The notes under the pieces are model-generated. The model did no database searches. It was not told the origin of the DNA and worked only from the letters and a program-made list of their open reading frames with translations. Below are positions 46,416-56,590 of a stretch of DNA of 64,000 bases, piece after piece. The DNA is from Protopterus annectens (taxonomy: Eukaryota > Chordata > Ceratodontiformes > Protopteridae). Both the position numbers and the translations under genes were made by a program. The DNA lies in contig NC_056749.1 of NCBI RefSeq assembly GCF_019279795.1, forward strand, positions 575,418,244-575,482,243, written 5' to 3'. Positions within the stretch are counted from its first letter, which is position 1, and the number at the start of each line of letters is the position of its first letter.

Positions 46416-46515
46416 ACCCATATGTAAGGACTGCAGCAATGTGAGATGAAGAACATAGTACAGTTTTGTACCTACCATAAATGTAGATGTTCGAAGATCT
46501 ACATTGCTGCAGTCC
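46416..46515. repeat. DIRS internal complementary region
   Basis: The first 41 bp (46,416-46,456) are the reverse complement of the element's left end 41,403-41,443. The next 59 bp (46,457-46,515) are the reverse complement of its right end 46,796-46,854. The junction ACAT|AGTAC therefore defines both element ends to the base. Confidence 0.92.
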
Positions 46516-46657
46516 AATTTACCCTCCCTCCTTCCCCTCTGTAGTTTGGCATGGGTATATGTTTTGGGTGATGGTTGTTGTTGGGCATGTTTCTGGGAGG
46601 TATCCTGTTTTTGGGCTGTGGCCTTTCTTTTTAGGGCCTTCTGACATCTGGGGCAAG

Positions 46658-46809
46658 AAAAGACTGAGGATATGACGTCGGTCATGCGCTTTTATACCCT
46701 GACGCTCTGATGTCAGATCTGAGCGCCCATGACCGACGTCAGCCTAATACTTTGGTATTCGGGCCGACCGAGGACAGCGGACTACCCATATGTAAGGACT
46801 GCAGCAATG
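46658..46809. repeat. DIRS right inverted terminal repeat
   Basis: Reverse complement of 41,418-41,569 over 152 bp without a difference that I could find. It is followed by the 45-bp unique right outer end that reaches 46,854. Confidence 0.93.
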
Positions 46810-46854
46810 TAGATCTTCGAACATCTACATTTATGGTAGGTACAAAACTGTACT

Positions 46855-47620
46855 TTTCAGGAGCTGTTTGTCTTATGGAGGTACAAGAGATTCAGTAGGG
46901 TAGAATTTTAGATGGCATGGAATGCAAGAGAGCTTTACTTGTAGGAGCCTGTAAGAGGCAGAATTTAGACCAATAATCTTTTTTAGTTATGGTCCTCTGG
47001 GGGCTTTAGCTGTATGCTATATCTGGCTAGGTGTATGTGCTGAAAGGTACACTGCACTGATCTAATTAAAGCTGAATACAGAGGGATGTTAACTTCTTTT
47101 GACATAAATGAAATAGTTGAAATTGTTGAAATAGTTGAAATTAGTTTGGCTAGTTATAAGATTCCTGACTACTGCTGCTTCATGGTTTTTCAGGTAGAGG
47201 GAGATATTGACGCAGGTAACAAGGTCTTCGACTATTATGTCTGTTTGGAAAGGAGTACTGGATATATTTATGTTATGGCAGTCAGAAAAGTATATACTAA
47301 AAAGGAAAGATCCCAGCAATGAGCCCTGGGGTACTCCATTACTTTTTTACTTTCTGAAGTGGCGCCTCCCACCTTAGGTAAGTGAGTTCACTCTTTCAGC
47401 TAATTAGAAATCCATCTAACTAAGCATCTACCTTGAAGTCTTTTTGCTAATTCACAATGCCAGCTTGTGGTTTAGTGTCAAAAGCCTTAACCAGATCCAG
47501 ATATGCTGGTTTTACCCATCTATGCCACACATGCAGGCTCTTATACTCTTTGTTTAATGTTCCCCTTGTTTATCTTGAAATTATATTGTATTACCTCTTC
47601 AGCAGTTGTTTCACTGTATT
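46855..47620 (-). mobile_element. CR1-like LINE, RT region (5' side of the DIRS insertion)
   Basis: The minus strand reads AYLDLVKAFDT near 47,510-47,480, GSLLGSFLFSIYFSD near 47,325-47,275 (RT motif B region), and SASYRLLQVKLSCIP near 46,940-46,900 (the LYSVSYRLLRGDLCL block). It ends at 46,855. The C-terminal remainder of this copy is at 41,402-41,215. Stops and gaps show an old copy that predates the DIRS insertion. Confidence 0.7.
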
Positions 47621-48469
47621 GTCATGCTATCCATGAGTCTGGCTGTTGACTAATAGAACATCAGTTATATTCATAACATCAAAGAGACCTTCAGTTTCTT
47701 AGGCAATAACTCTTTGTTACTCCTTAAGTACTAATGAAATATCAACCAGAACTCTAAGAGAATCTATGTTTTCCTAGTTGTGCATTACATTGTTCATCAA
47801 GTCTTAACCAACCAAAGCCTTGGCCTGCATCTACCATTGAGAAAATGGCACTTGGTATTACTCAGATGACTTCTTTAGCAGTGAGCAAAGGGCAATTATC
47901 TCTCTTTGAATCACGCTATTCAATACAAATGTGAATCATGTCTGTGTTTACAACAATGACCATAGTATTCACCCATCCCTTAGCTCTAACTGATTGTCAG
48001 GAAGATATAAGCTCTGTGTTATTTTCATTTCCTGTTCTGCTTTACTTCAAAAAGCTACAGGCACTTGGACCAATAATCACTGGAATGAGTTAACCAACAT
48101 CATGTTCGGTTTGTCTGTTATATTCTCCTGGCAAGCTGCTTATGCCTGTGAAAAACAGGCATAGTCATTGAAGTTATCATTAGTGTGACTAAACACAGTA
48201 TCTGAGCACAACATTTTCAAGTATCCCTGATTTTCAGGGACATCATTGATTACAGGTTGCATTTTTACTCTGTTCCTTAGTAAAATGTCTGAATTTCTGA
48301 CAGAACACTAATGACTACAAGAAGCAAACAGTGCTGGATGTTACAGTTAAACTTTATATTGCTCTGACAAATGCATTTTTCTGCAAATCTTGTTGCTCTA
48401 TTAATATTATGAGTAGTATAGATATTTAAATATGTTGCCATTTTATTTCATCTGCCCAAAAGTCTGGCA
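47621..48469. other. Probably further decayed LINE sequence, then unrecognised DNA
   Basis: The first few hundred bases may continue the CR1-like copy upstream of its RT, but no block is clear enough to call. The rest shows nothing. Confidence 0.3.
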
Positions 48470-48775
48470 GTTACTTCAGAGGGTTAAGGCTGTAAGCTGT
48501 AGCTGTTATTGTACAGAGTTTGATTCCCATAGCCCTCATTTGCCTACTGTGTGACTTTGAGCAAGTTACTTAACGAGACAGTGCTTGTCGGTAACTGTGA
48601 CTTTGGGTTCAGTTCTTCAATGGTCCTCTGCACTGTAAGCCTAGTAACTACCTATGAACACTGAAAGATTTGTGCCTTTGGCCTTGAGTATTGAGATAAC
48701 GGGCCGAGGGCTATGTCTGAACTGTCTCTGTGATGATGTGAATCTATATGCATGCAGTGTTTATTTTTTACGGTG
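48470..48775 (+). mobile_element. MIR-like / CORE-type tRNA-derived SINE
   Basis: A tRNA-related head with a B-box-like GAGTTTGATTCCC near 48,517-48,529, then CTGTGTGACTTTGAGCAAG TTACTTAAC at about 48,547-48,574. This closely resembles the MIR/CORE-SINE signature (TGTGTGACCTTGGGCAAGTC and ACTTAACC). The 3' part has CTAGTAACTACCTATGAACACTG, whose CTATGAAC word recalls the CR1 tails in this window and may indicate a LINE-derived end. Confidence 0.65.
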
Positions 48776-49039
48776 AGAATTTATTTTTCTGATCATAGTT
48801 TCTCACAAGCCACACAAGCAGAAATATTAAAATATACTTCTTTATGCGTAACTACTTGAAAAAGAAATCTGTACTTTTTGGGCTTATACTTGCATGTCTT
48901 TTGACCAATAGCAGAGAGGCAAAATGACCTGGCAAGTGACTTCCATTTCTCTTCTATGAATGGTCTATGAATGGTTAAAACTGTCCGTGGGATCATTCTC
49001 ACCATCATCAACCCCCCCTCATCTTCTACGTGGGGTTGG

Positions 49040-50570
49040 AGGGTAGTGTCAACTCTTGCCATCTCTCTCAATTCAATGACACTTTCCTATCATTTTCAGT
49101 AGTCATGCCTGACTATTGTATCTCTTCTCCCACACAATCCATCCATCTCTTTGCTGGACATCCTTGTTTCCTCTTGCCACCTTCCTGTCTGTCTCAACTC
49201 TTCTTTACTAGACTGTCTTCTGCTTTTCTGTACATTTGCCCACCACCATAATCTGTCCTCTTTGATTTTCTCTGCAACTACAACTACTTTGGCTTCTGCT
49301 CTGATGTCCTCATTTCTTCATCTGTCACGTAGTGTCATCCCACCACTCATCTTAGCCACTTCATCTCCATCACCTCTAGGTTCCTCAACTGCTCTACCTT
49401 TCCTGATCAGGTTTCTGTACCATACAGTAGTAGTGGTCATACCACTGTTTTGTGTTTCTCACTTTTCAGCTTCTTTGACATTGTGCTGTCATTCAACTTC
49501 TTTGGCATTGTTCTGTCATGTACTACCCCTGACACTGTGTTCCACTTGGCTGCAGCCCCTCTGATTCTGGCTGTGACTTCTCACACTTCCCTTCTCAGCC
49601 AACCCTCCCAGACACTTGAAGTTGTTAACCTGTTTCACTACTTTTCTTTCTCTCTCATTTCTCAGCTTCCTGTGATTTCCCCATTTGCTTCCATCACAAC
49701 TGTCTACTCTGTACTCAGTTTCATGCTATGTGCCTTCAGTTTTGCATTCCATTCCACAATTCTTTGCTAAAGTTCTTGTTCAGAATATGCCTATAATGCC
49801 ATATCATCTGCATACAGCAGCTTTATTGATTTGTCCCCCTCTGACCTGTTTTCTAAAACAGTATAAACAGCATTCGGCTCAGTACTGAACCTTGATGCAT
49901 ACCCACTCACACTGGAAACCCCTTTGTGCATCCAAACACTGTTTGTATATGAGTCATTGGGTTCTTGTACATAGCCTGCAGTAATTCTACTATTGTTTCT
50001 GGGAATTTGAACCACAGCAGAACTGCCAAAATCAGCCTTCATTGGACCTTGTCATATGCTTTTCCCAAGTCTAGGAATGCCCTATTGGACTCTTTCCTCA
50101 TGTCTAGCATCCTCTCAAGTATCTGTTTCACTGCAAACATTAGGTCGGTTGTGCTGCATCCTGGTCTGAATCTGAACTTCTCAACTTCTATCTTACTTTC
50201 TACTGCTCTGCATATTCATTTATTAAGCATCTTCTCAAGAACTTTCATGTGGTGCGACAGGAGTTAAATACCTCTGTACTGCCCTCAGTTTTGACTGTCC
50301 CCTTTATTTTAGTACACTGACACTTGTATGCTTATTCTCCAGTCATCTGGGACACGCGTTCTTTCCATAATGCTATGAGTACCCTCAGGAGCCATTTCTC
50401 CTCTATCTCACCCAACATCTTGATCATATCTGCTGTGACTTCACCTTTGCCTGCTGCATTCTCTGACTTCATTTTCCTTAGTGCTGTTCTTAATTTGTCT
50501 AGATTAGGCTCCTCTTCTTTTTTTATTGTAAGCTGAGTCTGGGGCAATAGATTTTTTTCATTCAAAAGCT
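49040..50570 (-). mobile_element. RTE-like LINE, ORF2 reverse transcriptase region, degraded
   Basis: Minus-strand order: NLDKLRTALRKMKSENAAGK (50,500-50,440), a YRGI.LLSH...KVLEKML block (near 50,270), KFRFRPGCSTTDLMFAV (near 50,170), RAFLDLGKAYDKVQ (near 50,080), KLLYADDMAL (near 49,800; catalytic DD kept), a V.VSGRVG / KCEKS block, VVxPLLLYGTETW-like (near 49,430) and RNEDI (near 49,310). This succession is characteristic of RTE-type ORF2. The endonuclease is absent, so the copy is 5' truncated, and it carries many frameshifts. The plus-strand ORFs in the region are shadows. Confidence 0.75.
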
Positions 50571-50619
50571 GCCCACTAGGTCACCGCATGTAAATCAGTA
50601 TTTAGTGGCACTATGTAAA

Positions 50620-50623
50620 CACA

Positions 50624-50702
<79 letters not shown>
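50620..50702. repeat. (AC)n microsatellite
   Basis: Nearly pure AC dinucleotides, about 80 bp, beside the RTE-like copy. Confidence 0.95.
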
Positions 50703-50703
<1 letters not shown>

Positions 50704-53130
50704 CTCTTCAGCAATGTTTGTCTTAAAGTCATCTAGTCCCATCTTTTAAAGACTACTTTCTGACAGGATATTGCCCTCTACACTTGTGTCTTGTTGAAGT
50801 TGTAAATTTCTCCATTAATGCACAACATTTTTGCCAATAGTCATCTGACTTGCATTCCTATCTTACTAGTTCATATGCATTTTCAGACTTCATGATATGA
50901 AGTCTTTTCAATTCCACAGGCAAACAGTTAATTTTATAATTCTCTGCAACAATGTGGGGATTATTTTGAACACATTTATTTTTCTGCATTTGCATATCTT
51001 AGAAAAAATGTCATTTTCTAGCAGAAACCCTAAAGGGTAGAGTAAATGCAGGGTGATGGCATCTCTCATGTGTATAGTCCTCTATTGTACATTTTAATTA
51101 AAATGACAAGAGCGTTCTTATCTCCATCTTAAATCCACGCATAGGTTCCTTTTTTTATATTCACTTCCTTTACAATATGTCCTTCCTATTTTTGATTTTT
51201 TTTTCTTGACCCATATTTTATCGTGCACATTTTTTTTCCTTTTAATTATTTTTATCTGTACACTAGTAATTTCACTTGCTTAGTACACATACACACATTT
51301 TTATATGGACAGGTCTGTTTCTTTTTAGAAAATGCTCTTTCTTTCATTCTTATACTTCAAATGATTCAGTCTCTAACTAAAAAGATCACACATCTTACCA
51401 AATTTATAGCCTTTCACTTTATTCTTCAGCTCAGTAACATAAGCAGCTATCATTTTTATAGGACTTTTCTGCATCTGTAAAGAAAAAATATCTAATAAGT
51501 TGCAAATTCTTTCTAGGATGAAAGTATTTATTGCACTTGTTTCTGGGTGATGGTACCATCCCCTGTAGGATACCGCTTGACATCATTTTACCCTCGAAGA
51601 GCTCAGCCCCAATTATTAACCAGTTTCCTGTAATTCAAACACTTCTCTGTCCACCCATCCATATACATGTCTGTCTCTTCCCACCTCTCCTTTGCAAGAA
51701 TTCTGCATTGCAGCACAGTAACAAAAGTGTTGTGGAAGCAATGTAGATCACATTCACAGTCACCTATCTCTCTGCCTTCTTGGTGAGCAGTTTATAGAAG
51801 TAGATCTCGTTAGTCTGGCATTTATTTGTAATAAGTGTATGGTCAGAAACAGAGAACATGCAAGTTTGTCCTAAGAACCTCATGAAATTTGACTTTTAGA
51901 TTGCCCCAACATTTTGCACTTCACTTAAGTTAGATTCTCCAGCCTGAAATATCTGTGATACTCTTTCTTCACCTTTGTAGGTCAGCACATAATGATTGTA
52001 ACCAGCTCCATATCACCTCCTACAAACTAAAAGACCTGTCAAGCACCTGTGTTAAGGGTTGTACCAAAACCCAAAAAAGACCCCCTTTTAAACATCCTCA
52101 GAAGGATCCCAACTAGCATAGTAGATACCCTGCCCATCTTCACTCTTTCTCCAAAATATAGAAACACACATCACAGCTTTCTTCCCTAACAAGATATTTA
52201 TTGCTATCCTTTTTTCCTTCTTTGGTCTTTTGATGCATTTCACTACCTGATCTCTTTCATCTGTCTTCTCCTACTCTGCCTCCTTCCTCTCACTCCTGTC
52301 ATCAACTTCCCAGTGAACTAAAATAGTTTTCCTTCTTTTTTTGTTTTTGATTTGGTAATCATTTTCCAGCATTCACATCTTGTCATAGAGGACCCTTTTT
52401 ACGTTGTTCCATAGTTACATCACTACTTTGCTTTTCTGTCATCTGCCAAGGTCCTTGTTTATGAATCCCACTGTTCTGGTGTAGTCACTCTATTATAATT
52501 CCAGTCCTTGGACTTTTGTGGCCATTATGGGTTTTGTGGCCAATGCCAGCCATACCATTGCAAAGTTACTAGTAGACGACTGAACCCTGACTTGTAGGTC
52601 CTTTGCCTCTTTCCAGCCATGCAGACTATAAAAGTTTTCATTTCCTTATTCTACCCATCATTTGTGATTCAAATCAGTTTGCTTTTTGCCATCTTAGATG
52701 ATGAGGTACTTCAGTCTGCATAGACACATCATAGTTCCCATAAAAATACCTTCTTTGCTATCCTTCCCTTGAGTCTATCCATAACTAGCTTGTCATCCCT
52801 TGTACATAGCTTATGTAGCCTTTTGAGGGCTATAGTCTACCACCTTTCCACTTTTGCTGTCAGCTCCCTGGCATACCCCCAGCCAGTCTTGGATCAATTA
52901 GCAGTGCCAGCATTGGAGGAGACAACTAGGGCAGGAAAAGAATAGAATGTTGTGCCTACTGTCTCCTCCATGGAAGTGGTATGGCATAAGCCTGAAAATG
53001 CATTCTCCAGTCAGCTCATCTTGGTGGAGACCAGAGAGGCAATGAAGGTATTTGTTTCAGGAAGAGTGAGGCATCTGTGGGTGTACATTGCTTACAGAAA
53101 TGAGTCACATGTCCAGCCTGTGCTGACTGC
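50703..53130. other. No recognised gene
   Basis: T- and C-rich on the plus strand with scattered short ORFs. No conserved motif, long repeat or splice pattern could be supported. Confidence 0.4.
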
Positions 53131-53565
53131 ATAACCAGCTCTAGAGACATCACTGAGCTAGAATCCAATCTCTGTGCAGATGATGGCACTGCATACCTAG
53201 CTCTAGCAACATCACTAGGCTAGAATACAATCTCTGTACAGATGATGCAGCTGCAGTCTGTGCCCACTGCATACCTAGCTCTAGCAACATCGCTGAGCTA
53301 GAATCCAATCTCTGTGCAGATGATGGCACTGCAGTCTGTGCCCACTGCACACCCAGCTCTAGCGACATCACTGAGCTAGACACCAATCACTGTGCAGATG
53401 ATGGTACTGCAGTCTGTACCCACTGCGTACCCAGCTCTAGCGACATCACTGAGTTAGACACCAATCACTGTGCTGATGATGGCACTGCAGTCTGTATCCA
53501 CTGCATAACCAGCTCTAGAAACATCACTGAGCTAGAATCCAATCTCTGTGCAGATGATTGCACTG
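53131..53565. repeat. 78-bp minisatellite, about six units
   Basis: AGCTCTAG starts at 53,137, 53,199, 53,277, 53,355, 53,433 and 53,511: one 62-bp interval, then four of exactly 78 bp. Units read about AGCTCTAGCGACATCACTGAG, then CTAGAATCCAATCTCTGTGC and AGATGATGGCACTGCAGTC. Because 78 is a multiple of three, a minus-strand frame (53,386-53,150) stays open as a 26-residue repeat with LELGMQWAQTA, but nothing shows that it is translated. Confidence 0.9.
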
Positions 53566-54164
53566 TCTCTTCCCTCTACGGGAACCAATGGAATGTTAGT
53601 GCTGGATGAAAGAGTGAATCAGTAGAATGGCTAGGACAGACCTGATGATCAGAAAGCAATCTGTCCAAAAAAAAAAAATTCCCCTGTTCCTCTTTTGTTC
53701 CAGGATGCTTACCTTCATGTTTTCATCTGCCTCTCCCCATCCTTTCCACTCTGTCTGTTGGTCTGTGCTGCCCATTGCCTTGTTTCTTCTTCCTCTATCA
53801 CCTCCTGTCTAACCTCACTGTTATGCAGACTGCCACACCTACATCTTACTTGCTAACCTGTGTGCCTTGAAGCCCTTGTACTTCCATGTTATCATGTCTC
53901 TTCCCCCCTATCATTAGCCCCCTTTTACTTATTACAACTGTGTTGGTCCCACTCTACAGTGGTAGTGATTGCCACATCATTCATCTTCCTTCTCTGGCTT
54001 CAAACATCGCTGAGCACCAACCTGACTTTGTTGCCTATCACCTGCCTTCCGCCCCTTGTCTGTTCCATTCCTGACTTCCCTGGAGGTCTTGATCTCCATA
54101 TCACACTTTACCTAATTATAGTAATCCCTCTATGTCCCTCTTGGCCCATACCTCCTACCCGACT
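53566..54164. other. No recognised gene; perhaps decayed start of the CR1-like endonuclease
   Basis: Contains a short poly-A run (53,668-53,679) and C/T-rich sequence. A GGLDLHI word near 54,085 might belong to the endonuclease of the CR1-like copy that follows, but this is weak. Confidence 0.3.
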
Positions 54165-56590
54165 AGGTTGAAAAAAGTATTCAGCCAAACACCATTCTTT
54201 TAGGGAACTTCAACTACTCCTCCATCATCTGGGAAACATATACATTCCCAAACATGCATGCCCAGACATTTCTAGAATTTATTATATAAACCCAATTGAC
54301 CAGATAGTCTGCACTCCTTCTTAGGGAGACTTCATTCTTGCCAATATATTCCCTACCAGTTGTAACATCCTTCCTAGTCAAATTGGATCATAAATCAGTC
54401 ATAATTACCATAAGACTGAAGCTGAATGCATCTTCTTATAACTCAGTATTCAGAGATTCTGTTAAAGATAATCTACTAAAACTGACTGATGACCTGGCAA
54501 AATTTAACATCCCTTTGCACCCTGATGACCCTTCCATGAATGTAAAATCCTTCACCACCAATGTCTATTCACATAGAAGCATCTGTCCCCCTTCAAAATA
54601 AATATACAGACAAATTTAATAATAATCCCCTATGGTGGAATCCAAATATAAACAGGCTCTACAATAAAAGGAAAACCAAAAACACACTTGCCAAACATAA
54701 CAGGAAACTCCGGTCCCTGATCATCTCTACCAAAGCTTGTTACATGCTAAAAATAGCTATGAAGGCAAATGATAATCAGAAAGCCTTCCCTTCTTTGCCT
54801 GTGATAGAAACCTTAGAAGTAATGCTCAAAACTTTGCAAAGCTAATAGTAAATTCTATCACATACTCTAATCCTGAAGACATAGCCAATCTATTACCTGA
54901 TAAATTTAGCTGTAACTTCACCCCCCACACTTCCAAATGACAAACCAGCATCTCTACCCTTAATTCTCTCAAGAACAAATCCTTAGAGCACTATCCAAGG
55001 CCAGAAACATTGCTCCTATCGGGCCTGGTAACATAGCCAGATGGTCAGCCTGAAACAAGACTTGTCAGCACCCTCTACAAAGGCTGTTCATTATCAGCCT
55101 CCAATCAGGGTTTGTTTCAGATGACTGGAAGAGTGCAAGAGTGATTCCACTGAACAAAAGGGAGCGTCAATTGACCCAGGCAACTATAGACCTATAAGCC
55201 AGACCAGCCTCATCACTAAGGCTATGGAAAGGGTCATTGTGTAATTAATAAATATGGATATAAACAACCTACAAACTCCCAACTCGAGCCAGTTCACTTT
55301 TGTCAAGTCTAGATCCTGCTTTCTTAAGCACTAGATGAGGGAAAATCTATACTTACTACAAATCTGGACCATGCAAAGGCATTCAACACCATCCACCCAC
55401 TCAGGCATAGTTGATAAATTCATTCAGCTAAATGTAAATCCCCCTTTTTAACTCGTTGGATAGTAAACTGGCTTACAAAAAATTATTCAGGATATTAGGG
55501 TGGGTAGATCTACCTCCTCCCAAACACGTCACTAGTGGTGTACCTCAGGGTATGATCTTTGGGCTACTACTCTTTGGTCTGTAGTTCTCAGAGGTCAAAA
55601 CTAATGTTAAGAGCTATGGCAGAGCAAGTTTGCAGAAGACTGTAAATTCGGTGCCATCATAAACTCTCCAGAAGATACCAAAATATTTCTGGGAGGCCTT
55701 TCCCAAACAAATTGCTGATGTCAAAGCTGTGGCCTAAAACTAAACATCAAAAAATGTGTAATTGATTTGTATCCTTCAGCAAGCATGATGTTCGCTGCAA
55801 CTATCACATCAACAGCATATCCTTGAAAACTGACACAGTAGTGAGGGACCTGGGAACCCATGTGGTCTATGAGCTGTCATTCGATTACCACATATCCACT
55901 GTTGTAATGAAGTCCTTTTTCATTGCATAGAATATTAATAAGGGTGTGGCACACAGGTCCAGGGAAGTGATCATTACACTGTATTATGCGCTCATTAGAG
56001 CAGTCATTGATTACAATGACCCCTTCAGTATGTACCTGTCTAAATGTGACTGTAATGCTTTATCAATAAGAAAAGCAAGGACCTAAATCACAGTGATTGT
56101 CCCAAAGCCTTATCCCTCTTTTCAGTATCTTACAGGCTACTGAGGGGCAATCTCTGCCTTGCTAATAGAGACTCTACCTACACCATCCTTTCAGATCTAT
56201 GACACGTCTGCAACTTAAATAGTGGCAGAAACACCTACTCGAGTTCTTAATCTTTTCTAGAACTTAAACAAAACATTCTGGAAGGCTAGATGTGTCTCAC
56301 AGAGAAGACCATTTCTCTGAAATTTTCTTCCTTTCCATGTACAGCAATTCAGGTTTAATCTGGATGAGTGGATGGGAAACTGCAAGTTCATCACTGGACC
56401 GGCAACCTTGTCACTTGTGGACAGGATAACGTAAATATCTGCCTGTCCCTGGGTTATTTGTAAATATAATACAAGGGATTCTGGGTTAATCATACTAAAA
56501 TTAGTAGGGCTAGAAACTTATTGGGAATGCATGGCTAGACTTCTGAAGATCCTCATGGATCATTAGCGTAGAAAGTACTTATGAACCTAT
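54165..56590 (+). mobile_element. CR1-like LINE, old copy (endonuclease end through 3' tail)
   Basis: In order: LLGNFNYSSIIWE (near 54,200, GDFN block), VKLDHKSVIITIRL (near 54,380, SDH block), NPLWWNPNINRLYNKRK (near 54,625), KACYMLKIAMKANDNQKAF, RT with VPQGMIFGLLLFGL (near 55,540) and KFAEDCK (near 55,625; the DD pair reads ED), VVRDLGTHV (near 55,840), and a C-terminal LDEWMGNCKF block (near 56,365). The tail ends GTACTTATGAACCTATT at about 56,575-56,588. Many stops and frameshifts. It shares layout with the 10-21 kb copies but is clearly more distant, so a second subfamily or an older age is likely. Confidence 0.75.

Larger units (their letters stand above)
41403..46854 (+). mobile_element. 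DIRS-type tyrosine-recombinase retrotransposon, structurally complete
   Basis: 5,452 bp. It has inverted terminal repeats of 152 bp (41,418-41,569 and 46,658-46,809) that are identical as far as I can read. It has unique outer ends of 15 and 45 bp, and an internal complementary region of 100 bp (46,416-46,515). The coding order is gag-like, RT-RNase H, tyrosine recombinase. In the DIRS family the internal complementary region is the template for joining the two ends of a circular intermediate, and integration by the recombinase leaves no target-site duplication; none is seen here. All three coding regions carry frameshifts. It is inserted into a minus-strand CR1-like LINE. Confidence 0.93.

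Noticed and set aside
41403..46854. LTR retrotransposon or endogenous retrovirus
   Set aside because: The terminal repeats are inverted, there is no integrase or protease, and a tyrosine recombinase plus internal complementary region is present: DIRS.
49030..49770. Plus-strand ORFs of 100-137 codons as possible host gene
   Set aside because: They are antisense to the RTE-like reverse transcriptase, whose motifs explain the sequence.
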